A DNA stretch of 45,151 nucleotides from positions 1 through 45,151 of the forward strand of contig CALVSI010000009.1 of the NCBI GenBank assembly GCA_944358985.1. Reading direction: 5' to 3'. Below are positions 34,380-43,366 of the stretch, one piece after another. Within the stretch, counting starts at the first letter, position 1; every line of letters starts with the position of its first letter. The stretch comes from an uncultured Bacilli bacterium (GTDB lineage: Bacteria; Bacillota_I; Bacilli_A; RFN20; CAG-826). A program made the position numbers and the translations under genes. A model generated the notes under the pieces. It was not told where the DNA came from. It worked only from the letters and a program-made list of their open reading frames with translations, and searched no databases.

Positions 34380-36881
34380 ATGGATTTTAAAATTGAAATA
34401 CTTGATTTATTAAAACAAATTAAAAATGTTATAAAAACAAAACCATCGGATGAAACTTTACCAGGCAATTGCTATTTCTTAAATGATGATTATGTATTAG
34501 CTATGCCAAGAAAAGATGGCGATAGTCGTTATCCTTATTCTTATGATGGTTTAACAATGTGGGTACATAGTTCTGGTTATATATCTATAAATGAATCTTC
34601 ATTTTATTTTATTCCTCCTGCCCTAGAAGGAAGAGAACCACGAATAGCGTTTTTTGGAGGAATTAAAAAAGATAATAGATATACACCAATATCTATAACA
34701 GGCGTTTTAAGTGATATTGATGATAATTACCCTGTTTATTGTGTTTATGGCAAAAAATATTGTTATTATATTAATGAAAAAGATGACATTATATTTGCTG
34801 TAAGATTGGCAATTGATAATAATAAAAACATCCTCTTCTCCACATATGCAATTAATAATTCTAATAAAAGATGCGATGTTTATTTATCATCTTTTATCAA
34901 TCCTATCATGGAACACAATGCATGTGATAGTGAAGAGAGCAAATGGTTTAAAAAATGTACGTTAAACAAAAATGGTGCAACTTTTTTAGGTATTGAAGAT
35001 GTTTCAAGGAATACTCATTTAACAAATTATGCTTGCCTTAAAAGAGCAATTAATAAAAATGATGTTCAAATATCTGCTTCATCTTCAAGAAAAGAATTTA
35101 GTGATGGTTTGCATTTATCAATAAGACATTCAAAAGCATTACTAAATGGTGAATTACCGACAAATAAAAAAGTAACATCATTTTCTGAAACAGCCGCTTA
35201 TTCAGATATTATATGCACTGCTATTAAACAAAATGATTATTTAAAAGTTGATTATAAAATTGAATTAGCGTTTAATCAAAAAGATATAGAATTATATGAA
35301 AATACACCATTTTTAATAAATGAAAATGATGATACTTTTTTAAAATTAAAAATGGAACCATCTAATATTAATGATTTTTCTATTCATTTTGGAAAAATCA
35401 AAGATTATCAACTAGATAACAACTTATTAAATAATTTTTTAAGCTATGTTATTAAACAAGTTGATTATGGTGCTAATTCTAAAAACTCATCTTTGATGCT
35501 ATTAGGAATTCGTGATGTTTATCAAATGGTTGAAGCATCTTTAATGTGGGATTTAAAAAGTGCAAGAAAAATAATTTTAAACAGCATGAACTTTATTGAT
35601 CCATCTGGTCGATGTCCTAGACAATTTTCTATGCCAAATGGTTCGGAAAAAGTGTTAATGGACAATAGACAATTTATCGATCAAGGACAATGGATAATAT
35701 CCACTATTTATACTTATTTATCTTTCAGCGATGATAAAACATTATTAGATGAAAATTGTACTTATTGTGAATTAGAAGGATTAAAAAGCGGAAAAATGTT
35801 AAACGTAAAAGATTCTTTATATTTGCATCTAGAAAAAATTATTAATTATTTGATTTTAAATATCGATGAAGATACTGGCTGTCTTAAGACGTTGTATGGC
35901 GATTGGAATGACGCTATTGATGGATTAGGAAGATCGTATCTAAGCCAAAAAGAGTTTTCTAATGGCGTTTCTTCTATGGCTACTTTCCATTTATATAAAA
36001 ATCTTAACGAAATGGCGGAAATTGTTAAATATTATAATAACGACACTGATAAAATTAATTATTATTTAGATATCGCTAAAAAAGTAAAGGAAAGTGCAAA
36101 TAATAACTGTATTATAACTAAAAATAATGAAAAAAGGATTGTTCATGGTTGGGGTGAAAATAGAAGTTTTTATGTCGGTAGTTTTTTAGATGTCGATAAT
36201 AAAAGCAGACATTCTTTGACTTCGAATGCTTTTTATGTCATATCCAATCTATACGAGTCTAATCCGAGTTTAAAAAAAGATATTTTAAATGCTTATAATT
36301 GTTTAGATTCTAAATATGGATTAAAAACATTCGATGTCTTTTTTGATCGCGATGCTTATAAAGTTGGACGTATTATAAATTTGCCAAAAGGAACAGCAGA
36401 AAACGCTGCTACTTACATTCATAGTACAGTTTTTGCCATCAAATCATTATTTATGTTAGGCGAAGGCGAATTAGCGTTTAAACAAATATATAAGATTTTA
36501 CCAATTACACATGATTTTATAAGCTCCACTCCTTTTGTTATGCCAAATTCATACATATATAATCCTGAAATAGGAGTCGATGGCGAATCGATGAACGATT
36601 GGTATACTGGTACGTCAAATACATTGATTAAAACAATTGTCTTTGATGTATTTGGTTTACATGTATTTTTAGATAATATAGTTAAAATATCACCTTCAAA
36701 TTATTTCCCTTGCGATGACGCTAGTTTAAAAATTAGAGTAAGAAATAAACTTTTAAATATCGTTTATTTAAATAAATATCAAGGCAAAAGAACAATTAAA
36801 ATCAATGGCATAGACTCAAAAGATACCTTTAATTTAAATTCTTATGATAATGGTATTATCAATATCGAAATCATAGATTAG
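34380..36881 (+). CDS. GH94 family beta-glucoside phosphorylase
   Basis: This 833-residue protein has the length and layout of cellobiose/laminaribiose phosphorylases: an N-terminal beta-sandwich (~1-270), a linker, an (alpha/alpha)6 barrel and a C-terminal beta-sheet. The barrel contains YGDWNDAIDGLG at 506-517, the GH94 region with the catalytic Asp. No signal peptide is present, so it acts in the cytoplasm. It splits imported beta-oligosaccharides with phosphate to give a sugar-1-phosphate, saving ATP. Laminaribiose, cellobiose or diacetylchitobiose are all possible substrates; GH161 is an alternative family. It starts 3 bases after the binding-protein stop without a good ribosome site, so it is probably coupled. 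Confidence 0.85.
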   Translation: MDFKIEILDLLKQIKNVIKTKPSDETLPGNCYFLNDDYVLAMPRKDGDSRYPYSYDGLTMWVHSSGYISINESSFYFIPPALEGREPRIAFFGGIKKDNRYTPISITGVLSDIDDNYPVYCVYGKKYCYYINEKDDIIFAVRLAIDNNKNILFSTYAINNSNKRCDVYLSSFINPIMEHNACDSEESKWFKKCTLNKNGATFLGIEDVSRNTHLTNYACLKRAINKNDVQISASSSRKEFSDGLHLSIRHSKALLNGELPTNKKVTSFSETAAYSDIICTAIKQNDYLKVDYKIELAFNQKDIELYENTPFLINENDDTFLKLKMEPSNINDFSIHFGKIKDYQLDNNLLNNFLSYVIKQVDYGANSKNSSLMLLGIRDVYQMVEASLMWDLKSARKIILNSMNFIDPSGRCPRQFSMPNGSEKVLMDNRQFIDQGQWIISTIYTYLSFSDDKTLLDENCTYCELEGLKSGKMLNVKDSLYLHLEKIINYLILNIDEDTGCLKTLYGDWNDAIDGLGRSYLSQKEFSNGVSSMATFHLYKNLNEMAEIVKYYNNDTDKINYYLDIAKKVKESANNNCIITKNNEKRIVHGWGENRSFYVGSFLDVDNKSRHSLTSNAFYVISNLYESNPSLKKDILNAYNCLDSKYGLKTFDVFFDRDAYKVGRIINLPKGTAENAATYIHSTVFAIKSLFMLGEGELAFKQIYKILPITHDFISSTPFVMPNSYIYNPEIGVDGESMNDWYTGTSNTLIKTIVFDVFGLHVFLDNIVKISPSNYFPCDDASLKIRVRNKLLNIVYLNKYQGKRTIKINGIDSKDTFNLNSYDNGIINIEIID

Positions 36882-36906
36882 TTTTTATTAAATTAAAGTT
36901 TATAAA

Positions 36907-36933
36907 CAAAAAGCACTCGCTTGAGTGCTTTTG
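36907..36933. terminator. Bidirectional terminator between convergent genes
   Basis: AAAAGCACTC-GCTT-GAGTGCTTTT forms a 10-bp stem with A-runs on the left and T-runs on the right. It serves GH94 (rightward) and the 389-residue surface protein gene (leftward). Confidence 0.88.
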
Positions 36934-36956
36934 TTAATTATGTCTTCTTTTTAATC

Positions 36957-38126
36957 TTATTTTGTCTGGCTTTTTGGTTTTTTATTTTTAATGACGAAAA
37001 ACAAAACCAAACTAATTGCAGCAACAACACCAAAACTAACAACAGTAATTATAATGGTCATATTGTTATTGTTGTTAACAAAACTTCCACTTAAATATAA
37101 ACCCAATGGATCAACTTCGCCTAAACCAACATATTCTTTTAAATATGAATTAAATTCATAATATGTACTTTCATTAGTGTTACCAATAATAGGTGTATCA
37201 GCAAGTGCTTGTAAATTTTCATTACTTATTTTGTAATTAATCATTTCAAGTGTTGTTTTATAAGATGCAGTATTATTTGTTAATTTTTCACAAATACCTT
37301 CCTCATTTGCTAACTTATTTAAATAATGTTTAGCACTATTCAAGGTGTTAATTTTAATACCATGGAAATGCAAATTGTTTGCACCTGGTGTATAAGATTC
37401 AAAAGTAAACGCAATACGAACAGATTTATCTTTAATATTACCATAGTTCAAATCATTTAAAATGGTCATAACTGCAGCGTGTTGATTCCAACTATTAGCT
37501 ACACCGCTTCCACTAACGTTTCCATTTGTACCAGCAAAATTTGATTTTTCGCCATTATCTTGTCTTACAACTGTCCAATCACCATCAACTTCTTCCTGAT
37601 ATAAAACAGTAACATAGCCAGCTTCCGCCCCACTAAAATAGAAATTAATATCACTAATCTCACTAATAAAATCATCAGAAATGACTGCGGTAACATATTT
37701 TGTAGTATCGCCAGCATATCCTAAGGCTTCTGAAATTTTAAAATAATCAGAATTTGGATCTTCATTAGCAGTTATAGTAGATTCAGCTGGACTAATTGCA
37801 ATTCCGTTTTCATAATTAGCGGCTATGTCATTGATGTTTCCTAAAGCTAATTGATGTCCTGATGTTCTTCTTGCAAAAGAAACAGTCCATGTTAAATCTA
37901 AATCAGTATTAAATTTAACTGAAACATCTTTTTTGTATTGCCAATTAGTAGGATATTTGGAAATTAAATCAGAACCATAATCAACAACAGCATAATAGCA
38001 GTTGTTAGTGGTGTTTTCTGCACCAGCTGCATAAACTTTATCCATATTCAATCCGACGTTTGAAATAGATCCCGCTAAAAGCAAAGCAGCACTGATGCCC
38101 ATTAAAAATAAATGTTTAGTTTTCAT
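36957..38126 (-). CDS. Membrane-anchored surface protein of unknown function
   Basis: The protein has 389 residues: a signal peptide (cut probably near VYAAGA), an extracellular beta-rich region of ~320 residues, then one membrane helix (MTIIITVVSFGVVAAISLVLFFVI) and a basic tail. The extracellular part aligns by eye with the C-terminal half of the GH16 protein at 39638: FYFSGA/FYINGY, VRIAFTFESYT/IRFAYAYVSFT, GIKINT/GISINR, then a short helical Cys-containing segment. It thus looks like a stand-alone copy of that module, perhaps glycan-binding. GGAGG inside the 3' end of the mutase gene drives translation; the genes overlap by 11 bases. Confidence 0.75.
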   Translation of the reverse strand: MKTKHLFLMGISAALLLAGSISNVGLNMDKVYAAGAENTTNNCYYAVVDYGSDLISKYPTNWQYKKDVSVKFNTDLDLTWTVSFARRTSGHQLALGNINDIAANYENGIAISPAESTITANEDPNSDYFKISEALGYAGDTTKYVTAVISDDFISEISDINFYFSGAEAGYVTVLYQEEVDGDWTVVRQDNGEKSNFAGTNGNVSGSGVANSWNQHAAVMTILNDLNYGNIKDKSVRIAFTFESYTPGANNLHFHGIKINTLNSAKHYLNKLANEEGICEKLTNNTASYKTTLEMINYKISNENLQALADTPIIGNTNESTYYEFNSYLKEYVGLGEVDPLGLYLSGSFVNNNNNMTIIITVVSFGVVAAISLVLFFVIKNKKPKSQTK

Positions 38127-39564
38127 CTTTATTTTTTCCTCCTTCTATTTTTAACTGAACATTTTCTATATAATTTTTTAACTCCAAGACACATGCTTCT
38201 GCATCTTTTTTATTTTCCATTTCGGCAAATATTCTAAAGGCTGGTTCTGTGCCTGAGAGTCTAATTAACATCCAAGATTCGTTATCAAAATAAAACTTAA
38301 AATTTCTTGTAAAGTGTTCAAAACGCACTAATTTTTGGCTAAATTTTGGTTGATTCTTATTTAAATAATCAATAACTTTATCAACATCCACTGTTAAAGT
38401 TAAATAGTCTTCACAAAAATAATGATGGTAGTCTGCTTCTTTTTTTATGTTATTTATAATTTCACTAACTGGTTTTTTAAAATAAGCAACCATTTCCATA
38501 AACATCGCACTAGAAAAAACACTGTCTTTTCCATATAAATATCCTCGAAGTGTTAATCCACCACTAGATTCGCCACCCATTAAAGCATTATATTGTTTCA
38601 TTCCAGCGGTAATGTTTTTAAAGCCAACATCTACTTCATGACATTTATATCCTAATTTTTTTGCAATTTTATCAACTAAAATAGATGTTGCACAGTTTTT
38701 AACAATATCACCGGTAAATCCTCTAATTTTAACTAAATAATAATATAACGAAGCAAGAATTTCGTTATTTGAAACATACAAACCTTTTTCATCAATAACT
38801 CCTAATCTATCCCCATCAGAATCAGTCGCTAAACCAAAATCATAATGGCCTTTAATAACCATCTCTTTAAAACCAATGCTTAAAGCTTCGTCTGTTGGAT
38901 TTGGTAGATTAAAATTGAAAAAAGCATCGTGTTCTCCATGTATAATGTCAAATTGTTTAATTTTTAAATCTTTAGCTAATTGTTTTAAACCAACAACACC
39001 GACACCATTCATGTTATCGTATATAACTTTTAAATTATTATTTTCTAAAGTTTTTTTATCAATAAACATTTTAATATGATTCAAATACATATTTGTATTC
39101 GAATAATCTTGAATAAGCCATTCTTTTTTTGCTAAATTTATATCCATTGTTTTAACATGTTTAACGTTTTTGATGTATTGTTCTAATTTATTGGTAAATT
39201 CTATATCAGCGTCATAACCCTGTTTTAAAAATATTTTAATACCATTAAAATAATAAGGATTATGACTAGCGGTAATCATAACTCCATAATCATTACCTAA
39301 ATCGCGAGTCGCTGACATTACTGATGGGGTTGGTACACTGCTTGTGTATATATAAGATTTAATATTATTTGCCGCTAAGACTTGTGCAAACCAACGTGCA
39401 CTAAAATCGGACATAAAACGATTGTCATATCCTATAATGATAGGTTTTGCATTACCATCTTCGTTAATGATATCACTTAACCCTTGAGCGATAAGTTCAA
39501 TATTTTCTCTTGTGAAGTCATCGCCTATAACACCACGAAAACCACCAGTACCAAAATTAATCAT
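38116..39564 (-). CDS. Alpha-D-phosphohexomutase (phosphoglucomutase/phosphomannomutase)
   Basis: This 482-residue protein has all four family signatures: FGTGGFRG at the N-terminus, the phosphoserine loop TASHNPYYFNGIK, the Mg loop DSDGDRLGVID, the sugar loop GGESSGGLTLRGY and the phosphate-binding RLSGTEPAFRI. In this locus it most likely turns glucose-1-phosphate from the GH94 reaction into glucose-6-phosphate for glycolysis. It is 73 bases downstream of the second GH16 gene and overlaps the surface protein gene. The ribosome site is weak. Confidence 0.92.
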   Translation of the reverse strand: MINFGTGGFRGVIGDDFTRENIELIAQGLSDIINEDGNAKPIIIGYDNRFMSDFSARWFAQVLAANNIKSYIYTSSVPTPSVMSATRDLGNDYGVMITASHNPYYFNGIKIFLKQGYDADIEFTNKLEQYIKNVKHVKTMDINLAKKEWLIQDYSNTNMYLNHIKMFIDKKTLENNNLKVIYDNMNGVGVVGLKQLAKDLKIKQFDIIHGEHDAFFNFNLPNPTDEALSIGFKEMVIKGHYDFGLATDSDGDRLGVIDEKGLYVSNNEILASLYYYLVKIRGFTGDIVKNCATSILVDKIAKKLGYKCHEVDVGFKNITAGMKQYNALMGGESSGGLTLRGYLYGKDSVFSSAMFMEMVAYFKKPVSEIINNIKKEADYHHYFCEDYLTLTVDVDKVIDYLNKNQPKFSQKLVRFEHFTRNFKFYFDNESWMLIRLSGTEPAFRIFAEMENKKDAEACVLELKNYIENVQLKIEGGKNKDEN

Positions 39565-39637
39565 CTTGCCATTATTATCAATGATTATTTTAAGAAAATC
39601 AATGCATTTTTTTACAAACTTAAAAAATATATAATTT

Positions 39638-41962
39638 TTAGGTGCTTTTTATTCTTTTTTTTCTTAAAATTACATAAATCAAAATACTTAAAATCATCGT
39701 AAATATACATATTGAAATTATGATTATGCTCATGTTGTTATTTGCTGAATATGTTATATCATTTATTTTTAAACTATCAGCGTTTGACCAATACACTAAT
39801 AAATATTCATAGCCTTTTAAATATGTTTCACTATTAGAATTTTTCCGATTTGTATTTTCGATTAAATTAAATTCTTCACTAGTTAGATTACTATATTGTG
39901 TTTTTAAAAAATCTTGTTTCCCTAACGAGTAGTTACATATGTCAATATCGTTATCAATTTTGTTAATAAAATCATTATATCTATTAATGGATATCCCACT
40001 TAATCTAACTCCTTCACCTCCAACAGTGAAAGAAACATAAGCGTAAGCGAAACGAATTTGTTTAAATGAATTTATATTTAAATCATCTTTATTTGCGACA
40101 ATTTGATAATTGTCCATATAAGAAGAAGCTAGTCCTTGACTATCTTTTACCATATTTATATTTAAAACTTCCCAAGAACTTCCTTCATCTATTGAATATA
40201 AAATAACATTGCGATAATAAATTCCACTTGGCTCGCTATAACCATTAATATAAAAAGTAATATCATTAAAATCTTTAATATCAAAGTCCATATACATCGC
40301 TTGAACAAAGTGTTGTTCGTTATTCATTGATGGCTCTTTTAAAATCGCATCATTAATATTCTTAAATATTATTTCTTCTTTGTTATTGCCGCTTAAAAGA
40401 TGAATGCTTGCAAGATTTGATGTTGATGGTGTTCCTTCTGCACAGCTTAATATTAAAGGAAATTGATTTGTATAATATCCACCATTAGAGATAACCCACT
40501 CCTGATTAGTGTTAGTAAAATCTAAGCGAGTAATACCATTATATGGATTAGCAAATGCAATGTTTTCATTATATGAAATATTTACACCGTAACTTTCTAA
40601 ATCTTCATTGATTGGATGATCATCTTCTTCAAAAGTTAAATTTTCTCCCAAATACCAATTATCAATATCTATTGTTGATAAAGTATTAACACTAATAATG
40701 ATATAAAAGCTATTATTTGGACATGTTAAAGATGTGTTGAATCTGGTATAAATATTGTTTTCTTTTAATATGAATTCATCACTTTTAAGCAAGTTATCAT
40801 CGCTTGAATAATATTTAATTTTAATATTTCCTTCGCCCTTATAATCAATAGATAAATTGAATTTATTTACTTCATAACAAGAATCGATTGTACTAGATAC
40901 GCTGCCATTAATTAGTCTAAGTCCATAACTATTATTTCCATATAATCTATCAATAGTTTTATTGTTTGTATAATAAAGACCACTTCCTTGGTATGTTGGA
41001 TTTGTTTGATAATATTCAAAATCACCATTTGGTATTCTATTATCATCATTATTATCAATTGGCGTTGATGGATATTCATCTAGATTAGCAACTTGTCCTA
41101 CAAAAGTTGTTTTTTCAACACTTATTTGATTTTTAAAAGGAACATATCTAACATAATCAACATCCATGTAAGCTGTTTCAAATAATGGCTCGCCAACAAA
41201 ATCAGGATTGTTTGGAATCCATACTCCTAACCATAATCTTGTATTTAAAAACGGAATATTAGTTGTAGTAGTTGCTAATAATTGTCCGTCAATATAATAA
41301 TTTATTAACTTATTATTATTTGAATAATACCAATCGAATCCGTAAGTATGATATTCATTATCATTTAAATAAAAGTCCAAAATAGACGTATTTGATGTTG
41401 ATTTTCCAATATAGTTTGTAAACAAAACATTTTTAAAACTATTATGACCATCAACATTACCGGGCAATTCAATATCAATTTCATGATTATTGCCATTTTC
41501 ATCTTCTGTATATGTCCAAAAAGCATTGCAAATACCAACACGTGGTGCGACTTTCATTCGTATTTCATATCTCCCTGGACCGGTATCTTGTTTTAAAATC
41601 AAAGCGCTCCCGGTTAAAGAGCCATCTTTAACAGTTCCAACACCATTAAATTCATTTTTTAAATAATATTCACCTCTAGCGTATAATCTTGCAAAACCAC
41701 CATTTTCAGTTGAATATCCAACATTTTGAGGGATGACGCCGCCATTTATTCTACCATTAACTTCGCCCCAGACTCTTTTAGAAATATACCAGTTATCTGG
41801 ATCTATCCCATTAACAAAATCATCAAAAAATTCATTTTCATAATCTAATTCTTCATTTTCTAATATTGAAATTGATCTTAAATTTTCTTGTTGAGTTTGA
41901 TTTAAATATCCATTAAACGATATAAGAGAGATGCCAAGAGTTATAAGTGCTAATATTTTCAT
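39638..41962 (-). CDS. Membrane-anchored GH16 glucanase with accessory beta-sandwich modules
   Basis: The protein has 774 residues. A signal peptide without lipobox Cys is followed by a GH16 domain (~45-280) with NHEIDIELPG near residues 155-165. Next comes a CBM4/9-like module (NGDFEYYQT..., LSIDYKGEG, IDIDNWYLG), then a ~220-residue module shared with the neighbouring 389-residue surface protein. A C-terminal membrane helix and an RKKRIKST tail end it. It is closely related to the GH16 lipoprotein at 31357 (shared GGVIPQNV/GGVIPENV, FKNVL.TNYI, LWLGVW.PNN), so a duplication is likely. It degrades glucan at the cell surface. First gene of a three-gene leftward group. Confidence 0.9.
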   Translation of the reverse strand: MKILALITLGISLISFNGYLNQTQQENLRSISILENEELDYENEFFDDFVNGIDPDNWYISKRVWGEVNGRINGGVIPQNVGYSTENGGFARLYARGEYYLKNEFNGVGTVKDGSLTGSALILKQDTGPGRYEIRMKVAPRVGICNAFWTYTEDENGNNHEIDIELPGNVDGHNSFKNVLFTNYIGKSTSNTSILDFYLNDNEYHTYGFDWYYSNNNKLINYYIDGQLLATTTTNIPFLNTRLWLGVWIPNNPDFVGEPLFETAYMDVDYVRYVPFKNQISVEKTTFVGQVANLDEYPSTPIDNNDDNRIPNGDFEYYQTNPTYQGSGLYYTNNKTIDRLYGNNSYGLRLINGSVSSTIDSCYEVNKFNLSIDYKGEGNIKIKYYSSDDNLLKSDEFILKENNIYTRFNTSLTCPNNSFYIIISVNTLSTIDIDNWYLGENLTFEEDDHPINEDLESYGVNISYNENIAFANPYNGITRLDFTNTNQEWVISNGGYYTNQFPLILSCAEGTPSTSNLASIHLLSGNNKEEIIFKNINDAILKEPSMNNEQHFVQAMYMDFDIKDFNDITFYINGYSEPSGIYYRNVILYSIDEGSSWEVLNINMVKDSQGLASSYMDNYQIVANKDDLNINSFKQIRFAYAYVSFTVGGEGVRLSGISINRYNDFINKIDNDIDICNYSLGKQDFLKTQYSNLTSEEFNLIENTNRKNSNSETYLKGYEYLLVYWSNADSLKINDITYSANNNMSIIIISICIFTMILSILIYVILRKKRIKST

Positions 41963-42178
41963 TTTTTTACTTTCCTAAATAACTATTTAAATAATAGCAT
42001 ATTAAATCATAAAAAACATAACTTTTAATAAAGTAAAATATTTTTGGTAACTTTTTTATATAAATTCTATTTTCATAATTGCATTATCAAAAGATACGCT
42101 ATATTTTAAAATTACACTGCGACGTTTTAAACTTAATTTAGTCAATTTTAATACGAAGCTTTACATGATTTATAAAAA

Positions 42179-43144
42179 TTAATTTAAAACTTCCCAATAT
42201 CCATAACGTTTGCCATTAATTCTTTTAATTTGTTGATTGTTTTCCATGACTTTTAAAACAGACTTTATTGTTCTGACTGAAACGCCTATTTCTTTAGCAA
42301 GTTTTTCTATGGTAATTTTTGGATTATCTTTTACTATATTTATAATTCTTGATTGTCGAAAAGTATCTTTACCTTGTGCTTTAATTTGCGATATATGAAG
42401 ATCTTTATTTTGTAAAATATTGGTTTCGCCTAAAATAAGATTTCTTAAAAATTTAATTAAAAATAATCTATCTTGAAAGATACCTTTCCCAATATTGTTA
42501 TAATTTGCTCTAACTAGAGCATTTCTAAAATACCAAGAATTCTTCGCAAATGTGTCGTTAGTGGTATCAAAACCAAGACTTTTTAAATATTTAATAAAAA
42601 ATACTGTAACAGTTCTTGTATTTCCTTCTTCAAAGATATGAATTTGCCAAAGGTTGGAAATAAATATTGCAAGATGCTCAATAATTTCATCAATTGATAA
42701 ATCCTTATAATTAAACTTTTTTTCTAATTCAAAATCAAATTGAAGAGTTCTCTCTAATTCTCGATAGTCACCATAAACTACACTAGCACCACCAAGCACC
42801 CATTCTTTTTTAGAAAAATTATATTTCCTCATTTCACCAGGATGTTTTAAAATCCCGTTAAAAAGAATTTTATGAATTGTCAATAATTGTCCGACAGTAA
42901 ATGTAAATGAATTTTCAGAAATAAGTTTGGCAATACGGACAGATATTTTGTCGGCTTCTTCTGTTCGATCTCCAATGCTAGACTTATTTGCATAATATGC
43001 AGAAACAATATTATCTAATTCATCTAATGAAATTTCACCATTTATATATCGATTTGCTTCATTTAAAAAATATGTCGAATTACTTAGTTGATCGACATCT
43101 TGTAAACCTATTCCTGTTTCAATAAAATATTTTGTTTTTTTCAT
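42179..43144 (-). CDS. Fic family protein with C-terminal winged helix
   Basis: The protein has about 321 residues. The Fic motif reads HIFEEGNTRT, satisfying HxFx(D/E)GNxR although the usual Pro after His and Gly after Asn are replaced. HPGEMRKYNFSKKEWVLGGA is the typical upstream segment. Residues ~265-321 form a winged helix (TIEKLAKEIGVSVRTIKSVL), suggesting DNA binding and autoregulation. Fic enzymes AMP-ylate target proteins. No clear S/TxxxE(G/N) inhibitory motif is seen. Start at 43144: TATAAT lies just 6 bases upstream and no ribosome site exists, so a leaderless mRNA is likely; a longer frame to 43216 would span the promoter. Confidence 0.88.
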   Translation of the reverse strand: MKKTKYFIETGIGLQDVDQLSNSTYFLNEANRYINGEISLDELDNIVSAYYANKSSIGDRTEEADKISVRIAKLISENSFTFTVGQLLTIHKILFNGILKHPGEMRKYNFSKKEWVLGGASVVYGDYRELERTLQFDFELEKKFNYKDLSIDEIIEHLAIFISNLWQIHIFEEGNTRTVTVFFIKYLKSLGFDTTNDTFAKNSWYFRNALVRANYNNIGKGIFQDRLFLIKFLRNLILGETNILQNKDLHISQIKAQGKDTFRQSRIINIVKDNPKITIEKLAKEIGVSVRTIKSVLKVMENNQQIKRINGKRYGYWEVLN

Positions 43145-43150
43145 ATATAT

Positions 43151-43202
43151 ATTATAAATAACACAATTCCAAAGTGCAATTCCAAAGTGCAACATGCACT
43201 TT
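43151..43202 (-). promoter_or_regulatory. Fic promoter with tandem and inverted repeats
   Basis: Minus strand TTGCAC (43179-43174), a 17-base spacer and TATAAT (43156-43151) form the promoter. The 13-base CAATTCCAAAGTG is repeated in tandem (43164-43176, 43177-43189) and AAAGTGCA-N3-TGCACTTT is an inverted repeat (43184-43202). These overlap the -35 box and are good operator candidates, possibly for the Fic protein's own winged helix. Confidence 0.55.
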
Positions 43203-43244
43203 AAAAAATAATACATAGAACGTATTAAATGATATTATTCTTTC

Positions 43245-43272
43245 TAAAAGAAAAATGCCCGATTTCTCGGAC
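43245..43272 (-). terminator. Terminator after the XRE-flavoprotein gene
   Basis: The minus strand has GTCCGA-GAAA-TCGGGC, a 6-bp stem with a GNRA tetraloop, followed by ATTTTTCTTTT. It ends the RhuM/XRE operon before the Fic promoter. Confidence 0.75.
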
Positions 43273-43366
43273 AAATGTTAGTTATAGCGTGTCTTTGTGT
43301 TATCGCTTTAATACAATATAATACTCTTGTTAAAAGATATCCCTTAAAAAGTATTGGTTTTATAAA

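Noticed and set aside
43164-43189. CRISPR-like repeat
   Set aside because: There are only two adjacent 13-base copies without spacers; they fit operator repeats. No CRISPR array or cas gene is seen anywhere in the window.
43145-43216. Longer N-terminus for the Fic protein
   Set aside because: The extra 24 codons cover the TATAAT, TTGCAC and repeat sequences and match no Fic N-terminus.
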